Positions 21,296 to 32,570 of a DNA stretch of 64,000 nucleotides are shown here, piece by piece. Source of the stretch: Tenrec ecaudatus. Its lineage: Eukaryota; Chordata; Mammalia; Afrosoricida; Tenrecidae. The notes beneath the pieces were generated by a model that did not search any database, was not told where the DNA came from, and was given only the letters and a program-made list of their open reading frames with translations. Numbering within the stretch: position 1 is the stretch's first letter; each line of letters starts with the position of its first letter. Made by a program: the position numbers and the translations under genes. Where the stretch lies: positions 111,459,677 to 111,523,676 of the forward strand of contig NC_134542.1 of NCBI RefSeq assembly GCF_050624435.1, in the 5' to 3' direction.

Positions 21296-22755
21296 TATTT
21301 GTTTCTTTACTTTATGCCAGTTAACTTATGGAGGTTTTGTAGGCACTCTCTACTTTCATAAAGGGCAAGGCTTTGTATGCTAAGACCAAAGAGTCTAGAA
21401 TTAGACTCGTGGACTTTGCTTCACTAGTTACCTCTAACTAACACATTGCCTGCTCTCATTCAAGGAGCTCTCTGGGTGCTAGCGTGGAACTGTGCGACAC
21501 AGTATTTTCAGTGACTGGCTTTTCAGACACCGATTAGCAAACTTTTCTCTCAAGGCACCTATGAGGGAATTTGAGCTCCTGTCTTCCCGGTTAGTTTGTA
21601 CCACTGAGGGATTCCAACTGCCCAGCAAATCGTGGGACAAATGGTTAAACAGCTCATGTGTCAGTGCCTCCTCTCCAAAACTGGCAGTAAAGTAGCATGG
21701 AAATTAAAAGGCCTGCATAAAAATTGCACATAAAAGATTTCCTCAGTGCTTTACATGTAATAACTATGGACACAATAGATAGAAAATTAATAAAAACCAC
21801 GTATTCATTGTAAAGAGGCTTTGGCAATATTGTATGCCAGCAAGAGTTTTTTGTAATTGCAGGGTTCTGATGAATAGTGCGTGACCATTGTTCCCTACTT
21901 TTTGTTTAAAAAAAGCCTTTGAATTCTTTTCTCTCTCTTATATTTATGGCTCATCAGGCAACTGTCTGTGTTGGTATCCAGCGTGCACAGAACAGACTAG
22001 TACAGCAGCAAGAACAAGAGTCTCTTTCCCTTCTGCTCTGCGCAGGCTAATAGCTACACCAGGTAAATCCCCATTTTATTACAGATTATTTGCTTTCTGA
22101 GATTCAATGAGATATAAATTACTCTCTGGCATTAGAATTTGAAGTATTTATGATTTCTGTGGACATTTTTTTCATTCTACGGCAACTAGAACATTGCTGG
22201 AAATCAATATTTATGAATTACTTGTCCGAGTCAGTAATTTGCAACGTCCAGAGAATTATTTTCAAGTTAAAAAATAATTTATTAACGGTTCCTTGAAACA
22301 TGGCACTAGAACAGTGCTGAGGGTATAATTCTGTTAATTAAAGGTAAAAAAAGGAATAGGATGATAGACGTTCTCTTTAGTTTATTAAATGCTTACACAA
22401 GTATCTTCCAATGTGTGGATATTCTTTAACTTTTATAACCTAAAAAAGTAACAACTAAATAAAAATCAGATTCAATGCATACACAATTCTAATGCGTGTC
22501 ACCATTTTAATAATAATGGAAAAGTTATAAGCCACTGAGCAACAAGTCTACTGGGATATTTTGGATTTTACTTTAGGGAAGGTTGAATTGAGGGGAATGA
22601 GCTTCCTATTCTTGGTTTATATCGCACTCCTGTAGGAAACCAACAGTACTCTATGGAGATACTTTGCAGATGCTTTTGAATGCAGTACTTAGAACTTGAA
22701 GGAAAGAGCATGAGTTCATTTGACAGTCACATTTCAAGGAGTGTCCTTGTCTACC
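21296..22755. other. Mostly unique DNA
   Basis: No gene is recognised. At about 21545-21630 the text 'gagctcctgtcttcccggtt' and 'tttgtaccactgaggga' is weakly like a minus-strand SINE head, but too diverged to annotate separately. The rest, to 22755, is unassigned. Confidence 0.45.
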
Positions 22756-22759
22756 TGTG

Positions 22760-22915
22760 TTAAGGCGTGAGAAGACCTGGGAGCTTACTGGATTGAGAGC
22801 TGAATTGTGGACAGCATCAAACCCAGTAGTTTCTCTGAGGGAGAAAGGTAAGGCTTTGTGTACTTAAAGCCTCAGAAACCCTCTACCTGGTGACTATTAG
22901 TTGGAATCTACCTGG
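22760..22915 (+). mobile_element. Diverged AfroSINE-type SINE
   Basis: 'gggagcttactggattgaga' (head region), 'gcatcaaacccagtag', 'tgagggagaaaggtaaggct', 'taaagcctcagaaaccctct' and 'gttggaatctacctgg' keep the SINE order with many substitutions. It lies immediately left of the longest RTE copy. Confidence 0.6.
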
Positions 22916-22924
22916 TTGTTTGTG

Positions 22925-25275
22925 TGTTTGCTTGTTTGTTCATTTTGGTGAGAATGTGGACAAAGAGTTTCAGAACCTCCATTTGTGGATGGGGCATGAC
23001 TCAAAATGAGAAAGAGCAACTGAAAACATCTATTGATAACCAGAACTTGGAATGTATGCAATATGAGTCTAGAACAGTGGGAAGTTTTCAAAATGAAATG
23101 GAACACATAAAGACTGACATTACACACATCACTGTATTTAATAGCCTGATATTGGCCATTTTGCATTTTAGAAGTCATATGTTTTACTATACTCTGGGAC
23201 AGCATGATAGAATTTTACAGGACCAAATCTTCATCTCAATACCTTTTTCCAACAACACGAATGGCAACTAAGCATGCGGAGTTCTCCAGATATAACACCC
23301 AGAAATAAAATTGACTACATCCACAGGAAGAGACGATAGAGAAGCTCAATATCAACCACTAAGATAACATGAAACAAGCCCACGAGAGCCAAAATATCAC
23401 CTTGAATATGTACCGCATGAATTTGGAGAAGATCTCAAAGCAGGTTTGACCATTGAACGCTAATGACAGAAAGGCTGAGGAGCTGTGAGATGACAAGAAC
23501 ATCACATCTGAAAAGAGCAACCGGGGATTAAAATGACAGGAAGGAAATAAAACACCAAAGTAGAAAAAAATAAAATAAAATACCAAAGTAGATGTCAGAA
23601 GAGACTAATTTCTTTGTAATAGTTGACTAGCTAAAGCAAATGGAAGCAATGATAATGTCAAAGAGCTGAACAGAAATTTCAAAGGGCAGCTTAAGAAGAC
23701 AAAGTAAAATATTATAATGAGCTGTGCACAGAAAACCAAAGAGTAAGAAGAAGCTCAACATACCTGAAACTGAAGGAACTCAAGCCAAAATTCAAGTATG
23801 GATTTTCAATATTGAAAGATTCTATGGTCAAAATATTGAACAGAGCAAGAAGCATCAATAGAATATGGAAAGAATACAGAGAGTCACTCTATTAAAATGA
23901 GCTAGTCAACAGTCTGCCGTTTCAAGAGATATGAAATATGGTGTTGAAGGAAGAAGTTTACACTGCTCTCTGCAAGCATTAACCAAAAAGCCTCAAGGAA
24001 TCTTTGGAATACAATTGAGATGTTTCAACAAACTGATGAAGATCTGGACGCCTTCATTCATCTGTGCCAAGAAATTTGGAAGACAGTTTTTTTGGTCAAC
24101 TAACTGGAAGAGATCTAGATCACGCCAAGAGTGCCCCATCAAATGTACAAAGTAAACAACAGTATCATTGACATCATATGAAGGTAAATTTTGCTGAAGA
24201 TCAACAGTGGTTGCAGCAGTACATTGACAGGTAGATGCCATAGGTTTCATGGACTTTGCAAATGCACTTGACAGTGCAACACATAATGAACTGTGGATAG
24301 CTTTGAAAAAACGGGGATTTCAGAACCCTTAATTACTTTCATGCAGAACTTGCACATGGATTGAGGCAGTTGTGAAAACAGAAAAAATGGAATAATGCAC
24401 GATTTAAAATAAGAAAAATATACAATAGGATTATATTCTCATACCATACGTACTTATTCTGTATGCTGGACAAATGAAAGAAGTTGGCTTATATGACAAA
24501 TAATGGGACATCAGCATTGGAAGAGGAAGTAGCGACAGTCTGAGATCTACAGATGACATGTGCTCCTCACTGAAGTGAGGAGGACTTGCGGCACATACTG
24601 CTGAAGATCAAGGACTGCAGCCTTCAGAACGGATTCCACTGCAATGTAAAGAAAGCCAAAATTCCCACAGCTGAACCGAAAGTTAACATCATGACTTAGG
24701 GGAAAAATATTGACGTTTTCAATGATTTTATCTCACTTGAATCCACAATCATGGAAACATCAGGCAATGGTCGAAACAAGGCAATATATTGGGTAAATCT
24801 GCTGCACAGGATTGCTTTAAAGTATTGAAAAGCAAAGATGTTATTGGGAGACTAAAAGTGCATGTGGTCGAAGCCAGACTATTTTCAATTGCTTTCTATG
24901 TATGAACATAGAAATTGCTTTCTAAAGTTGAACACTGCATAAGGAAGACAGAAGAACAATCAATGATGGGGCTATGGAAGAATATTGAAAGTACCATGAC
25001 TGCCAAAAGAGCAAGCATGCTGTGTTGAAATAAGCACAACCAGAATGCTCCTTTGAGGCAAGGATGGTCAGAGTCCCCTGTATTTTGGACACGTTGTCAG
25101 GACAGGCCAGTTCCTGGAGCAGGACCTCGTGTTTGAGAGGCAAGATGTTGAGAGACAGTGAAAAGTGGTAGACCCTCAACGAAATGGATTGACACAGTGG
25201 CTGCAGCAGTGGGCCAGCCTGAGGCCCAATGGTGAAGAGCTGCTTCAGCCCATCCTTTTGGTCCTACAATGAGCT
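22925..25275 (+). mobile_element. Longest RTE-clade LINE relic in the window
   Basis: About 2.35 kb in element order. The 5' part codes for the start of the endonuclease domain: the frame at 22924-23271 includes 'FQNEMEHIKTDITHITVFNS', close to the usual E-M-x-x-x-x-x-I-D-I-L-G-I-x-E region. A linker block 'agccaaaatatcaccttgaa' (23389) is shared with 52245. Next comes the pre-RT block near 24020 and 'ttttgctgaagatcaacag' (24189). The palm motif survives as TDD-like codons near 24549, where the YADD tyrosine is lost. The 3' block holds 'gtcctgtattttgg...ggccagttcctggagcagg' and the WID-like 'tggattgacacagtggctgc' (25182). Much of the endonuclease is deleted. Full RTEs are about 3 kb. Confidence 0.82.
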
Positions 25276-26288
25276 ACATTTCTGATTTCACCAAACATTA
25301 CTTTTTCTCTCTTCCTTCTATTATTACTTTTACTACTTTTATCTGTTCCCAAAGTTTTCTTGTTTCCTGAATCTTTCCCCTGATTACTCTTTGCCACATC
25401 ACCTCGTTAAATTTCTTTATACTACTTTACTATAGTATATTTTATTTTCTTTATAGTAAATTTAAATTATAGTAAATTTTATAGTACATTTATAATAAAT
25501 TTAAATTATAGAAAATATATTTCTATAATTAAGGTCTTCCCAATGGAACAGGTCACAAATAAAGTGTCCGTATATCTCCAGATGGAAATAAATCAAGTGT
25601 CTTTTAATCTCCAGTAATACAGTAATTATTTGTGAATTAGGGTAAAGACCTTAGTGAAAATTATAAGAAACACAAGTTTTCTGTGTATGCATAGCAGAAA
25701 GTTCAATGAAGCATCACCCACTTCATATTGGGCTTGAAGTATAAAAAGGTTAACAGCTACTTAAAGATCTCAAATGTGCATCAAGAAGCATAGAAAGTAC
25801 ATGCTGCCAACTGAGTGTTTAAATCACCGAGAATAGGATAATAATTGAAACCAAAAGTTTTATTATTAGGAATACTTTATGGTAATAATTGAAAATATGA
25901 ACAAGTTTTATGAAACGCAGGAAAGCTCCATCTACCTGTAACTTAAACATTTCCAGTTGCACTATAGTAATTTATTGTACTCACTGATTTATTCTCCTCT
26001 TTTGAACCTATTGAATTTTTAAAGTAATTTGTTTTATTGTTTTCTACACACTGAGCTAGGGTTTTCCCTTAGATCTCTAAATCTCTGACCCACTTCTGGC
26101 AGATAATCACAGCCACTAGCTTGGAACTTAAAGATAGACCATGTTTTTCTTGTACCTCACAAATGTGCATTTATACATTTAACACATTTCGACCTTCCTT
26201 GCCTTTGTGTCACTATTTACTTCCCAAACCTCTTAACTGTGGTTAAGTGAAATTTCTTAACATGGCTCTTCTATTTGTTTATACCTCT
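25276..26288. other. AT-rich DNA, no recognised gene
   Basis: Low-complexity A/T stretches, including repeated TATAGTAAATTTAAATTATA-like words at about 25435-25520. No gene or repeat family is assigned. Confidence 0.5.
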
Positions 26289-26289
26289 C

Positions 26290-26722
26290 TGTGGTGGTTA
26301 CATAATTTCACATCAACTTGAAGATATATAAAAGATAGGTCCTAGGCGGATGGTCCCTCCTTGTGGGCATGACCTACTCATGAGGAGGGTTCTGGGAACC
26401 TCCCCTACTCTCTCTCTGCCTTCCCCTTCCTGCTGGGTGCCCTGACTGCTGCCCCAGCCACTGCCAGTGGATCCACATGACTTTCCACTCACTAGTCTGA
26501 GATCTTCCTGCATTGTGCATCATTGCATTTGGCTGCATGAGTCTGAAGAAGGACTAATGGATGTATCAGATTTGGGGACTAGTATCAGACTTGTAGACAT
26601 GAATCAGAATGGACTGGGATGTTTTCTTGATATACAATTACTTCTTGATATTAAGATCATTCTTACACATATAAGAGAGTTACTGGATTTATTTCCCTGG
26701 TCAATGCAGCCTAATACAGTCC
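26290..26722 (+). mobile_element. LTR-like element with TGT...ACA-type ends, copy 1
   Basis: It starts TGTGGTGGTTACATAATTTC and ends near 'gcagcctaatacag'. Internal order: 'gtgggcatgacctactcatg', 'tgcattgtgcatcattgcat', 'gcatgagtctgaagaaggac', 'ggactgggatgttttcttga', 'ctggatttatttccctggtc'. The same order recurs at 42955, 44778, 51468 and (reverse) 61141, and diverged at 34980. The ends are near-inverted (TGTGGTRGTTA against TGTATTAGKCT). I read this as a solo LTR or non-autonomous element of a family widespread in mammals, which I cannot name safely. Confidence 0.65.
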
Positions 26723-27185
26723 CACGAAATAAATGAATAAGACTGCGTAAATAAGTTCAGAGGGATCTGGTTTAAGGATGAGTTTGCTTTCCAATTCCTC
26801 TCTCTATATGTGAGACATCTCAGAAACTGGAGGGGAGAATTCCCAGGAACATCTAGGAACAAGCATCACCAAACTAACACATTCAACATTATTGCCTTAA
26901 GTAGTAAAGGCCATGCCACACTGTGACCAGAGGCTGAGCCAAGGAGACCAGGAGACAGAGCAGAGGGGCAGCACCAAGAATGTAAGTCTCGTATGCCCTG
27001 TAGCGGGCAAGCTTCCTGACCCACATAGAAGAAATGTGGAGGACGAGAGCGAGAGCGAGAACGAGAGAGAGACTTGGCTGCAGGCTTTGGAGAGATGTTA
27101 TTATGGACCAATGAATGTATTCTTAATCTCTTCTGATCTTAAATTGGGATAACCTGTTAGTGTCCCTAATATCTCTCTGCACTGA
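26723..27185. other. Unassigned, with a GAGCGA-rich stretch
   Basis: No gene is recognised. A short purine-rich repeat of GAGCGA/GAACGA units lies at about 27043-27073. The block 26930-27110 is more GC-rich than its flanks and could be part of an unrecognised repeat. Confidence 0.4.
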
Positions 27186-27189
27186 GTGG

Positions 27190-27366
27190 ATGCCCACTCA
27201 GAGTGACCCATGGACAAGGGTAGGACTACCTCTATGTTTCTCTGACTATGACACTTTATGGAAGGAAAACGCCCTGTTTTTCTCCTGCTGAGTGTTTGGT
27301 GGTTTTGAACTGCTGACTTTGCAGTTAAGAGTCCAACTCATAACCAGTAGGCCATCAGGGCTCCCT
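27190..27366 (-). mobile_element. AfroSINE-type SINE
   Basis: On the plus strand: 'cccactcagagtgacccatg', 'ggtaggactacctc', 'ggtggttttgaactgctgac', 'tttgcagttaagagtccaac' and 'aaccagtaggccatcaggg' followed by CTCC. This is the complete SINE reversed, with the GGAGCCCTGATGG head at the right edge. Confidence 0.85.
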
Positions 27367-27765
27367 ATCAGACCCCCATAATTGTGAGTGTTGTCCGTGA
27401 GTTCTGTGTGATCAGTGCAATGCATTATAATTCAATAGTTATTGAACCCAGGAGAAAAATAGAGTGTCGGGAAAAGATTGCTTGGGAGCAGGATAGCACA
27501 AAGAAAGGTGGAGGGTGGAGGCATGTCTAGTTTCTGCCGGGTGGCATAGGGCCCTGGGCTGGTAGAGAGATGGGTTCTCCTTTTCCCTGGAGTTGCTTGG
27601 GCATTCAGATGTGGCCCCACACAGTTGTTTCACTTCACAGCTAACTTAGCCAACTTTTTTCCTGATGCTGAGGACAGAGGTCTGGAAGCCCAGAGTCACT
27701 CATGATTTGCCCTCTTTGTTTCCAGTTCCTTAAGTAAGCCTTTCTTTTCACTGGCTTTCGAGCCT
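27367..27765. other. No recognised feature
   Basis: Unassigned DNA. Overlapping short minus-strand frames have no domain. Confidence 0.5.
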
Positions 27766-27769
27766 GCTG

Positions 27770-28060
27770 GAACCTGTTATTGTCATCAGCTGCCTTCAAG
27801 TTGGCCCTTTGATTCATGGCAAGTCCATATGCAACAGAACACACACTGACCAGTCCTGTGCCTTCCTCCTGATCACTTAGGCCATTGTGATCCACAGGGT
27901 TTCTGTTGGAGAGATTTTGGAACTACTTCCAAGCCCCCTTTCCTCATCCATCTTAGTCTGGTTGCTTGGTTGATAGCTGCTTAACCTCCTAGCAGCATGC
28001 CAGCCTCCAATGCCAGATGGGGACTGTGCATGAGGTACATTGGCTGGAAACCAAACACTT
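27770..28060 (-). mobile_element. Older, long-form AfroSINE relic
   Basis: 'gccttcaagttggcc' and 'aagtccatatgcaacagaac' at the left are the reverse of an old SINE or RTE-type 3' end. They are followed by 'tgtgatccacagggtttctg', 'ttccaagccccctttcctca' and 'ccatcttagtctggttgctt', which match an extended older AfroSINE body that I recall from afrotherian genomes. Diverged, and with boundaries uncertain by 30 bases or more. Confidence 0.5.
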
Positions 28061-28565
28061 CCTTTCCTGCAGGGAAGGTGAGGATTCTGCTGCTGTACAA
28101 GCAACGTTCCCACCTGCCAGGGGCCTCGTTTATCAGATTTCCACCCCCACATTTCAGCATACTGAAGCTCATAAAAGTTTTAGAATCCAGTATAAATAAA
28201 TAGCATAAACGAAACCAGGTGAAGTATTTGGCAACAGGGCTTTGAGTCAAGCAATTAAATATCTCATTTCAATCTTAGTTGTGTTAGTGACAGTAGAAAA
28301 CTGTGACAGTGAGGGGTGTTCTCGGTAGTATCCGGGGATTCTAAGTCATAAACAATCCATCAGTTTAAAACTAAGTTTGAGAAGTGTACATCAACACTTA
28401 AGTGAATCATTTTTATGAGGGTTCTGGTTCTTTTTGATTATTGCACACTTCTTGGAATATGTCAGGAATAGGTGACAAGTGAAGATTGTGTCGTAGACAC
28501 ATTTCAGTCCTCGATCTAGAGAGCCTATGAGATTATGAGCTGGAAATTCACTAACATAACAAAAG
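28061..28565. other. No recognised feature
   Basis: Nothing can be supported as a gene or named repeat. Confidence 0.5.
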
Positions 28566-28569
28566 GAAT

Positions 28570-28865
28570 GTTATAAATGTATTGTGTCCCTCTCCCAACA
28601 AAAATGTCCTGAAAATCTTAACACACTTGGTTATACTCATATTTGGGTATGGTTTTGTTATGTTAATGAAATAATGTTAATGTAGTGTGTGTTTTAGGTC
28701 AATCTCTTTCGATATGTATTTTTTAAAGATTAGGGGAAAAGGGGGCATGTATGTCTCAGAGGACGCACTCATTTACTCTTAGAGGGAACATGATGAGGAG
28801 CAACCTCTCACTGGGGTAAAATGCTTAAAAGTCCTTTCAGACAGCCCAAGGATAGAATACACCCC
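28570..28865 (+). mobile_element. Ancient interspersed repeat ('attgtgtcccc' family)
   Basis: 'tgtattgtgtccctctccca', 'tatttgggtatggttttgtt' and 'atgttaatgaaataatgtta' occur in the same order as in the copy at 3311. The copy is diverged. The downstream part ('gtctcagaggacgcactc' onward) may belong to it. Confidence 0.45.
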
Positions 28866-29374
28866 ATACTGTGTTTCTACTAAGACTTTTGATTAAGTTT
28901 CTATCCCAGTTTTGTGACTCGGGTTATGTGCTATATACTAATACTTTAGACTCTGTCTTCTCAAACTACCTAACATCTTGCATTGGCTGTTCAGTTCCAG
29001 AAAGATTCCATGTGAAAACCCCACTAAGTGAACAGGCATTTACCTCAAACTCACCTATAGCAGATGTGTGGGATGGGAATTCTCTCTTGGACTTAAGGCT
29101 GAAAACACTAGTGTGAGAAGAAGCGGATGACTGCTATCTCACTGTCTCAAGGTTAGAGCATTGGCAATGAGTGGACTTTGGTATAGATCCCATACTTTGA
29201 GGGCACCCAATGAGTGGTGGCCTGAGACTACCATATATTTAATATTGTATTGCCCTCCTTGCTTCTTATCACATATATGAAACTTGTAGCATGGTTCTGC
29301 CTTTCTGAATGAGTATATTGAATGTTTTCCCTATCACCATCCCCCATTATTGTGTAGTGTTCAGTCACTTAAGA
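28866..29374. other. No recognised feature
   Basis: Unassigned. An 81-codon forward frame (28871-29116) has no recognisable domain. Confidence 0.5.
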
Positions 29375-29637
29375 GTTTAATCTGTGAAATGTTGGACAGT
29401 GTAAGATATGACAAAATAATAATTTATAAATTATCAAGGGTTTGTGAGGGAGGTGGAGCTGGGAGGGAAGGGGGAAAATGAGGAGCTAATGCCAGGGGCT
29501 TAAGTGGAGAGCAAATGTTTTGAGAATGATGAGGGCAACAAATGTACAAATGTGCTTTACACAATTGATGTATGTATGGATAGTGATAAGAGTTGTTTGA
29601 GCTACCAATAAAATGATTTAAAAAATGTTTAATCTGT
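29375..29637 (+). mobile_element. Short LINE-1 insertion with target-site duplication
   Basis: The L1 body is 29386-29626. It is only the last ~240 bases of the family: 'ggacagtgtaagatatgaca', 'aattatcaagggtttgtgag', a purine-rich block, 'gcaacaaatgtacaaatgtg', then AATAAA (29607-29612) and a short A-rich tail. A perfect 11 bp direct repeat GTTTAATCTGT flanks it (29375-29385 and 29627-29637). Severe 5' truncation plus a target duplication is the hallmark of target-primed reverse transcription. Confidence 0.88.
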
Positions 29638-29934
29638 ATAAGTCAATAATTCATGTATTGCAGTCTGAAGCTAGCTTAAATTTACATATGTGTGTGTCTT
29701 TTAAATTCTATGCCATTGGCTAAATTAATGATACTATCAGAATTATTTTATATTCAGGGGGATGATTGATAATGTTCTTCATCATAAATGATAATGATGT
29801 CTCTAAAATGAACCAGAGGCATACATGTGATAGATATATGACTATATTTGGGATTCACACTTAATTCTAGCCCCAATCTAAGAGCAATTAGCTATGATGG
29901 CACCGCCCTGTTTGATGCTTGCCCTCATGAAAAA
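29638..29934. other. No recognised feature
   Basis: Short unassigned stretch between two L1 pieces. Confidence 0.5.
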
Positions 29935-30122
29935 AAAATTACTGAAAATATATGTGCTACAACAAAGTGTGGTGAAGAAACCAAAGGATGACCCGCTATC
30001 AAAAAGCATGGTGTCTGGAGTATCAAAGGCTTGTTTTCAAACAAGCAGCCATCTAAGTGAGGTATCAACTAAGTCCCCATGGAAGAAGCACACCATCCTG
30101 TGCTTTAAAAATATGTGTTCAT
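29935..30122 (+). mobile_element. LINE-1 3' UTR fragment
   Basis: 'gtgtggtgaagaaaccaaag', 'agcatggtgtctggagtatc', 'acaagcagccatctaagtga' and 'ccatggaagaagcacaccat' match the early 3' UTR block found in reverse at 39.2, 46.2 and 63.0 kb. The piece lies upstream of an ORF2 fragment, so the L1 parts here are not in the order of a single intact element. Confidence 0.7.
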
Positions 30123-30159
30123 GATTAGAGATACAATTTATATGCCCATCAAAAAATAT

Positions 30160-30640
30160 CAAATAAGTAAAAAGAGAACTTACAGAGTCAGGGAACTATG
30201 GGGTAACAACATATCTCACAAAAGACTAATCTTTAAAATCTATAGAAAACATTAATACTTTAAAAGACAAATAATCCAATCTGGAAAATGAATAAAGGGG
30301 TTTGAAAACTGGCAGATTACAAACACATACAGAAATGTTCACAATAGTTATTAGAGACCTGAAAATCAATACAAAAATAAGATGCCATATCGTCCTCAAA
30401 AAAAATTACACTAATTTGAAAAAGCTAACAAAATGAAAAATCCCAGAAAAACACAAATGCTAATGAGGTTCCGCGGAGGTTGTAAATCTCCTACATTGAT
30501 GGTGGGTTTAGAAAATGGTATAACCACTATGAAAAATAATATGACATTTCCTCCCAACCCTAGAAATAGAAATATCACATAATCTAGAAATCACACTGGT
30601 CGTAGGTATATATCGTTTATTCCAAGTAAAGTAAGTTAAT
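30160..30640 (+). mobile_element. LINE-1 ORF2 3' region relic
   Basis: 'aataatccaatctggaaaat', 'acagaaatgttcacaatagt', 'gagacctgaaaatcaataca', 'agatgccatatcg' and 'cattgatggtgggtttagaa' follow the order of the distal ORF2 of mammalian L1s. It is full of stops and indels, so coding is lost. The real protein is an endonuclease and reverse transcriptase of about 1,250 residues; only a distal portion is present here. Confidence 0.72.
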
Positions 30641-30865
30641 CACAAAAGTACAAATATTGTAGGATGCAATTTTTATACGACGTCAAATGTTGGTTTACAC
30701 ACATACAGCAAAATTCTTGCATAGTAATCTGGGAAGGAGAATCATTTACTAGATCATAGACAGATATTAATCTGCTGAAGGAAAGATAATACAGAATATG
30801 AGAGGAGTTAACATAGTACAACCAAGGTAAATGAACCAATTGAGAAATACACAAGACCATAAGAC

Positions 30866-30985
30866 AACTAGATGTAGAGGTTCAGGTCTGAAGTTCAAAG
30901 CCACCAGTCGCTCCTGGAAACCCACAGGGCACTTCTACCCTGTCATATGAGATGACCATTAGTCAGTATGGAGGCAGTTGTTGTT
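30866..30985 (+). mobile_element. AfroSINE-type SINE, deleted in the middle
   Basis: 'agaggttcaggtctgaagtt' and 'caaagccaccagtcgctcc' are the second half of the head. They join directly to 'tggaaacccacagggcactt', 'ctaccctgtcatatgagatg' and 'attagtcagtatggaggc'. The roughly 35 bp middle block is missing. Confidence 0.75.
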
Positions 30986-31050
30986 TGTTTATTTGCTTTT
31001 TTATAAAATACATACAATTCTGTAGCAACAGTAATAATCATAATGTCTTT

Positions 31051-31164
31051 AAAATTACATATATACATATATAGTATATATAATATAATTATATTATATA
31101 TTATATTATTTACATATATATTATATATTATAGATATTATATAATTACATATATATATATATGT
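31051..31164. repeat. AT-rich palindromic low-complexity tract
   Basis: About 114 bases almost purely A and T, with alternating TA words. The 'aattacatatata' word occurs at both ends (31053 and 31143). Many short inverted repeats make cruciform or slipped structures likely. The 75-codon minus-strand frame across it is Ile/Tyr-rich and is an artefact. Confidence 0.85.
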
Positions 31165-32370
31165 AAGCACCCAAGCATTATGATTTATTTATATGCCATG
31201 TAAGTGTTGGAAAGTATATGGGAATATGCATATATAAGTATAGTTGTGAATATTTGTATATACATATATTGTGGCATATGTATTCATACACATAGTAGAA
31301 CACAAAGGGCACACAGTTATACAAACATCTTAAACAAAGCAAAACACTTCATGAAGCTGAGTTAAAGGGTATCGACTGGGGACATATACAGGTCAATTGA
31401 CAAATTATAGCTCGTCATGGTAAAATTGCACATCTCAATTTGATAAGTACTACTGTGGTCTTAAAAGTGGTCTCATGACCATTTAAGGTATAGCTATCCG
31501 TCTCTTCCCCTGTGGAACAAAATAGAGTGAATGAGCCAGTGACTCTGTGAAGCAATTAGTCCACCAGTGGGTCACAGCACCCTCTGATCAGAGACTAGAA
31601 GAGCTAGTGATGCTAAGTCAGCACCACTGACAACTTGGACCAGGGCCATCATAGAAGTTCCCAGGTAGAAGGGGAGAAATACGTAGAAGAAAACCCAAAC
31701 TCACAGAAAACATCTAGACTTTCTAGATTGACAGAGACCAGAAGAGCCTCCAAAAGGGTCCCCCTAAAACACCTTTACACCTGAAATGCCAAGAGGCCAC
31801 CTTTCAGGTGCTCCTTAGAACTATCAAAGTAGATGAGACTGAGCAGGCAATATTTGCTCCTGAGTATCTGAGAGACAAAACAGGAAAGGGAAACTGTAGA
31901 AATAGAAATGGGGAGGAGGGTCGGAATATGGGGAGTGTTCTCACTTTGCGGGGACAGCAAGCAATGGCAGAAAACAACTAGGTATGAATTGTTGAATGGA
32001 AGTCCAACTTTCTATGTAAGCTTTCACCTAAAATCAAATAAAATGTTTTTTTTAATTTATAGCAAAACTATCAAATATGTAAATTGTGACTATTGACCAG
32101 TCTCTATTCAGAAGAGGGCTTAATTTTAAAAGCTATTTCTAAGATAATATTCAAGTGATAATGAAATTATGAAGCTCTAAGTTATGAAAATTATGTGATA
32201 AACTAAGGAAAGCTTACATAGAAATTTTTCCATAAATGTTGCAAATGCTGTCCAGATATTGATGTGGTGGTCTCCTCCTTCCTTCCTTTTCCCCAATTTG
32301 TCTACCTAGTGTTAACTGTTACCATTGAACAAATATATGACTTCAAGAAAGACCTTAAGAAACCATATTG
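31165..32370. other. No recognised feature
   Basis: 1.2 kb with no repeat family or gene that I can support. The segment 31490-31960 is more GC-balanced but unassigned. Confidence 0.5.
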
Positions 32371-32371
32371 T

Positions 32372-32570
32372 TTTGTTGCTGGGTGCCACTGGGTCGGCCC
32401 TGACTCAGAGGGACCCTAGGACAGAGGGAAACACTGGACGGTCCTGAGTCATCCTTACCACCGTTCCTATGTGTTGATCCATTGTTGCAACCAGTGTGTC
32501 AGTCAATCTTGTGGAGGGCCTTCCCCCTTTTCACTGGCACCGGCACTGCCCCCAACCTACAAAGAGTTTT
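32372..32570 (-). mobile_element. RTE-clade LINE 3' end
   Basis: 'gttttgttgctgggtgccac' (the reverse of the GGCACC-AACAAC end), 'gggtcggccctgactcag', 'aaacactggacggtcctgag', 'gtgtgtcagtcaatcttgtg' and 'gagggccttccccctttt' are the last part of an RTE in reverse. The copy is 5'-truncated to about 200 bp. Confidence 0.75.

Noticed and set aside
22924..23271. Independent host gene encoding a 115-residue protein
   Set aside because: The C-terminal two thirds align with the start of the RTE endonuclease coding region and the copy continues downstream as RTE sequence.
26930..27110. Second LTR based on GC-rich composition
   Set aside because: No terminal dinucleotides, TATA box or polyadenylation site in the right order, and no similar copy seen.
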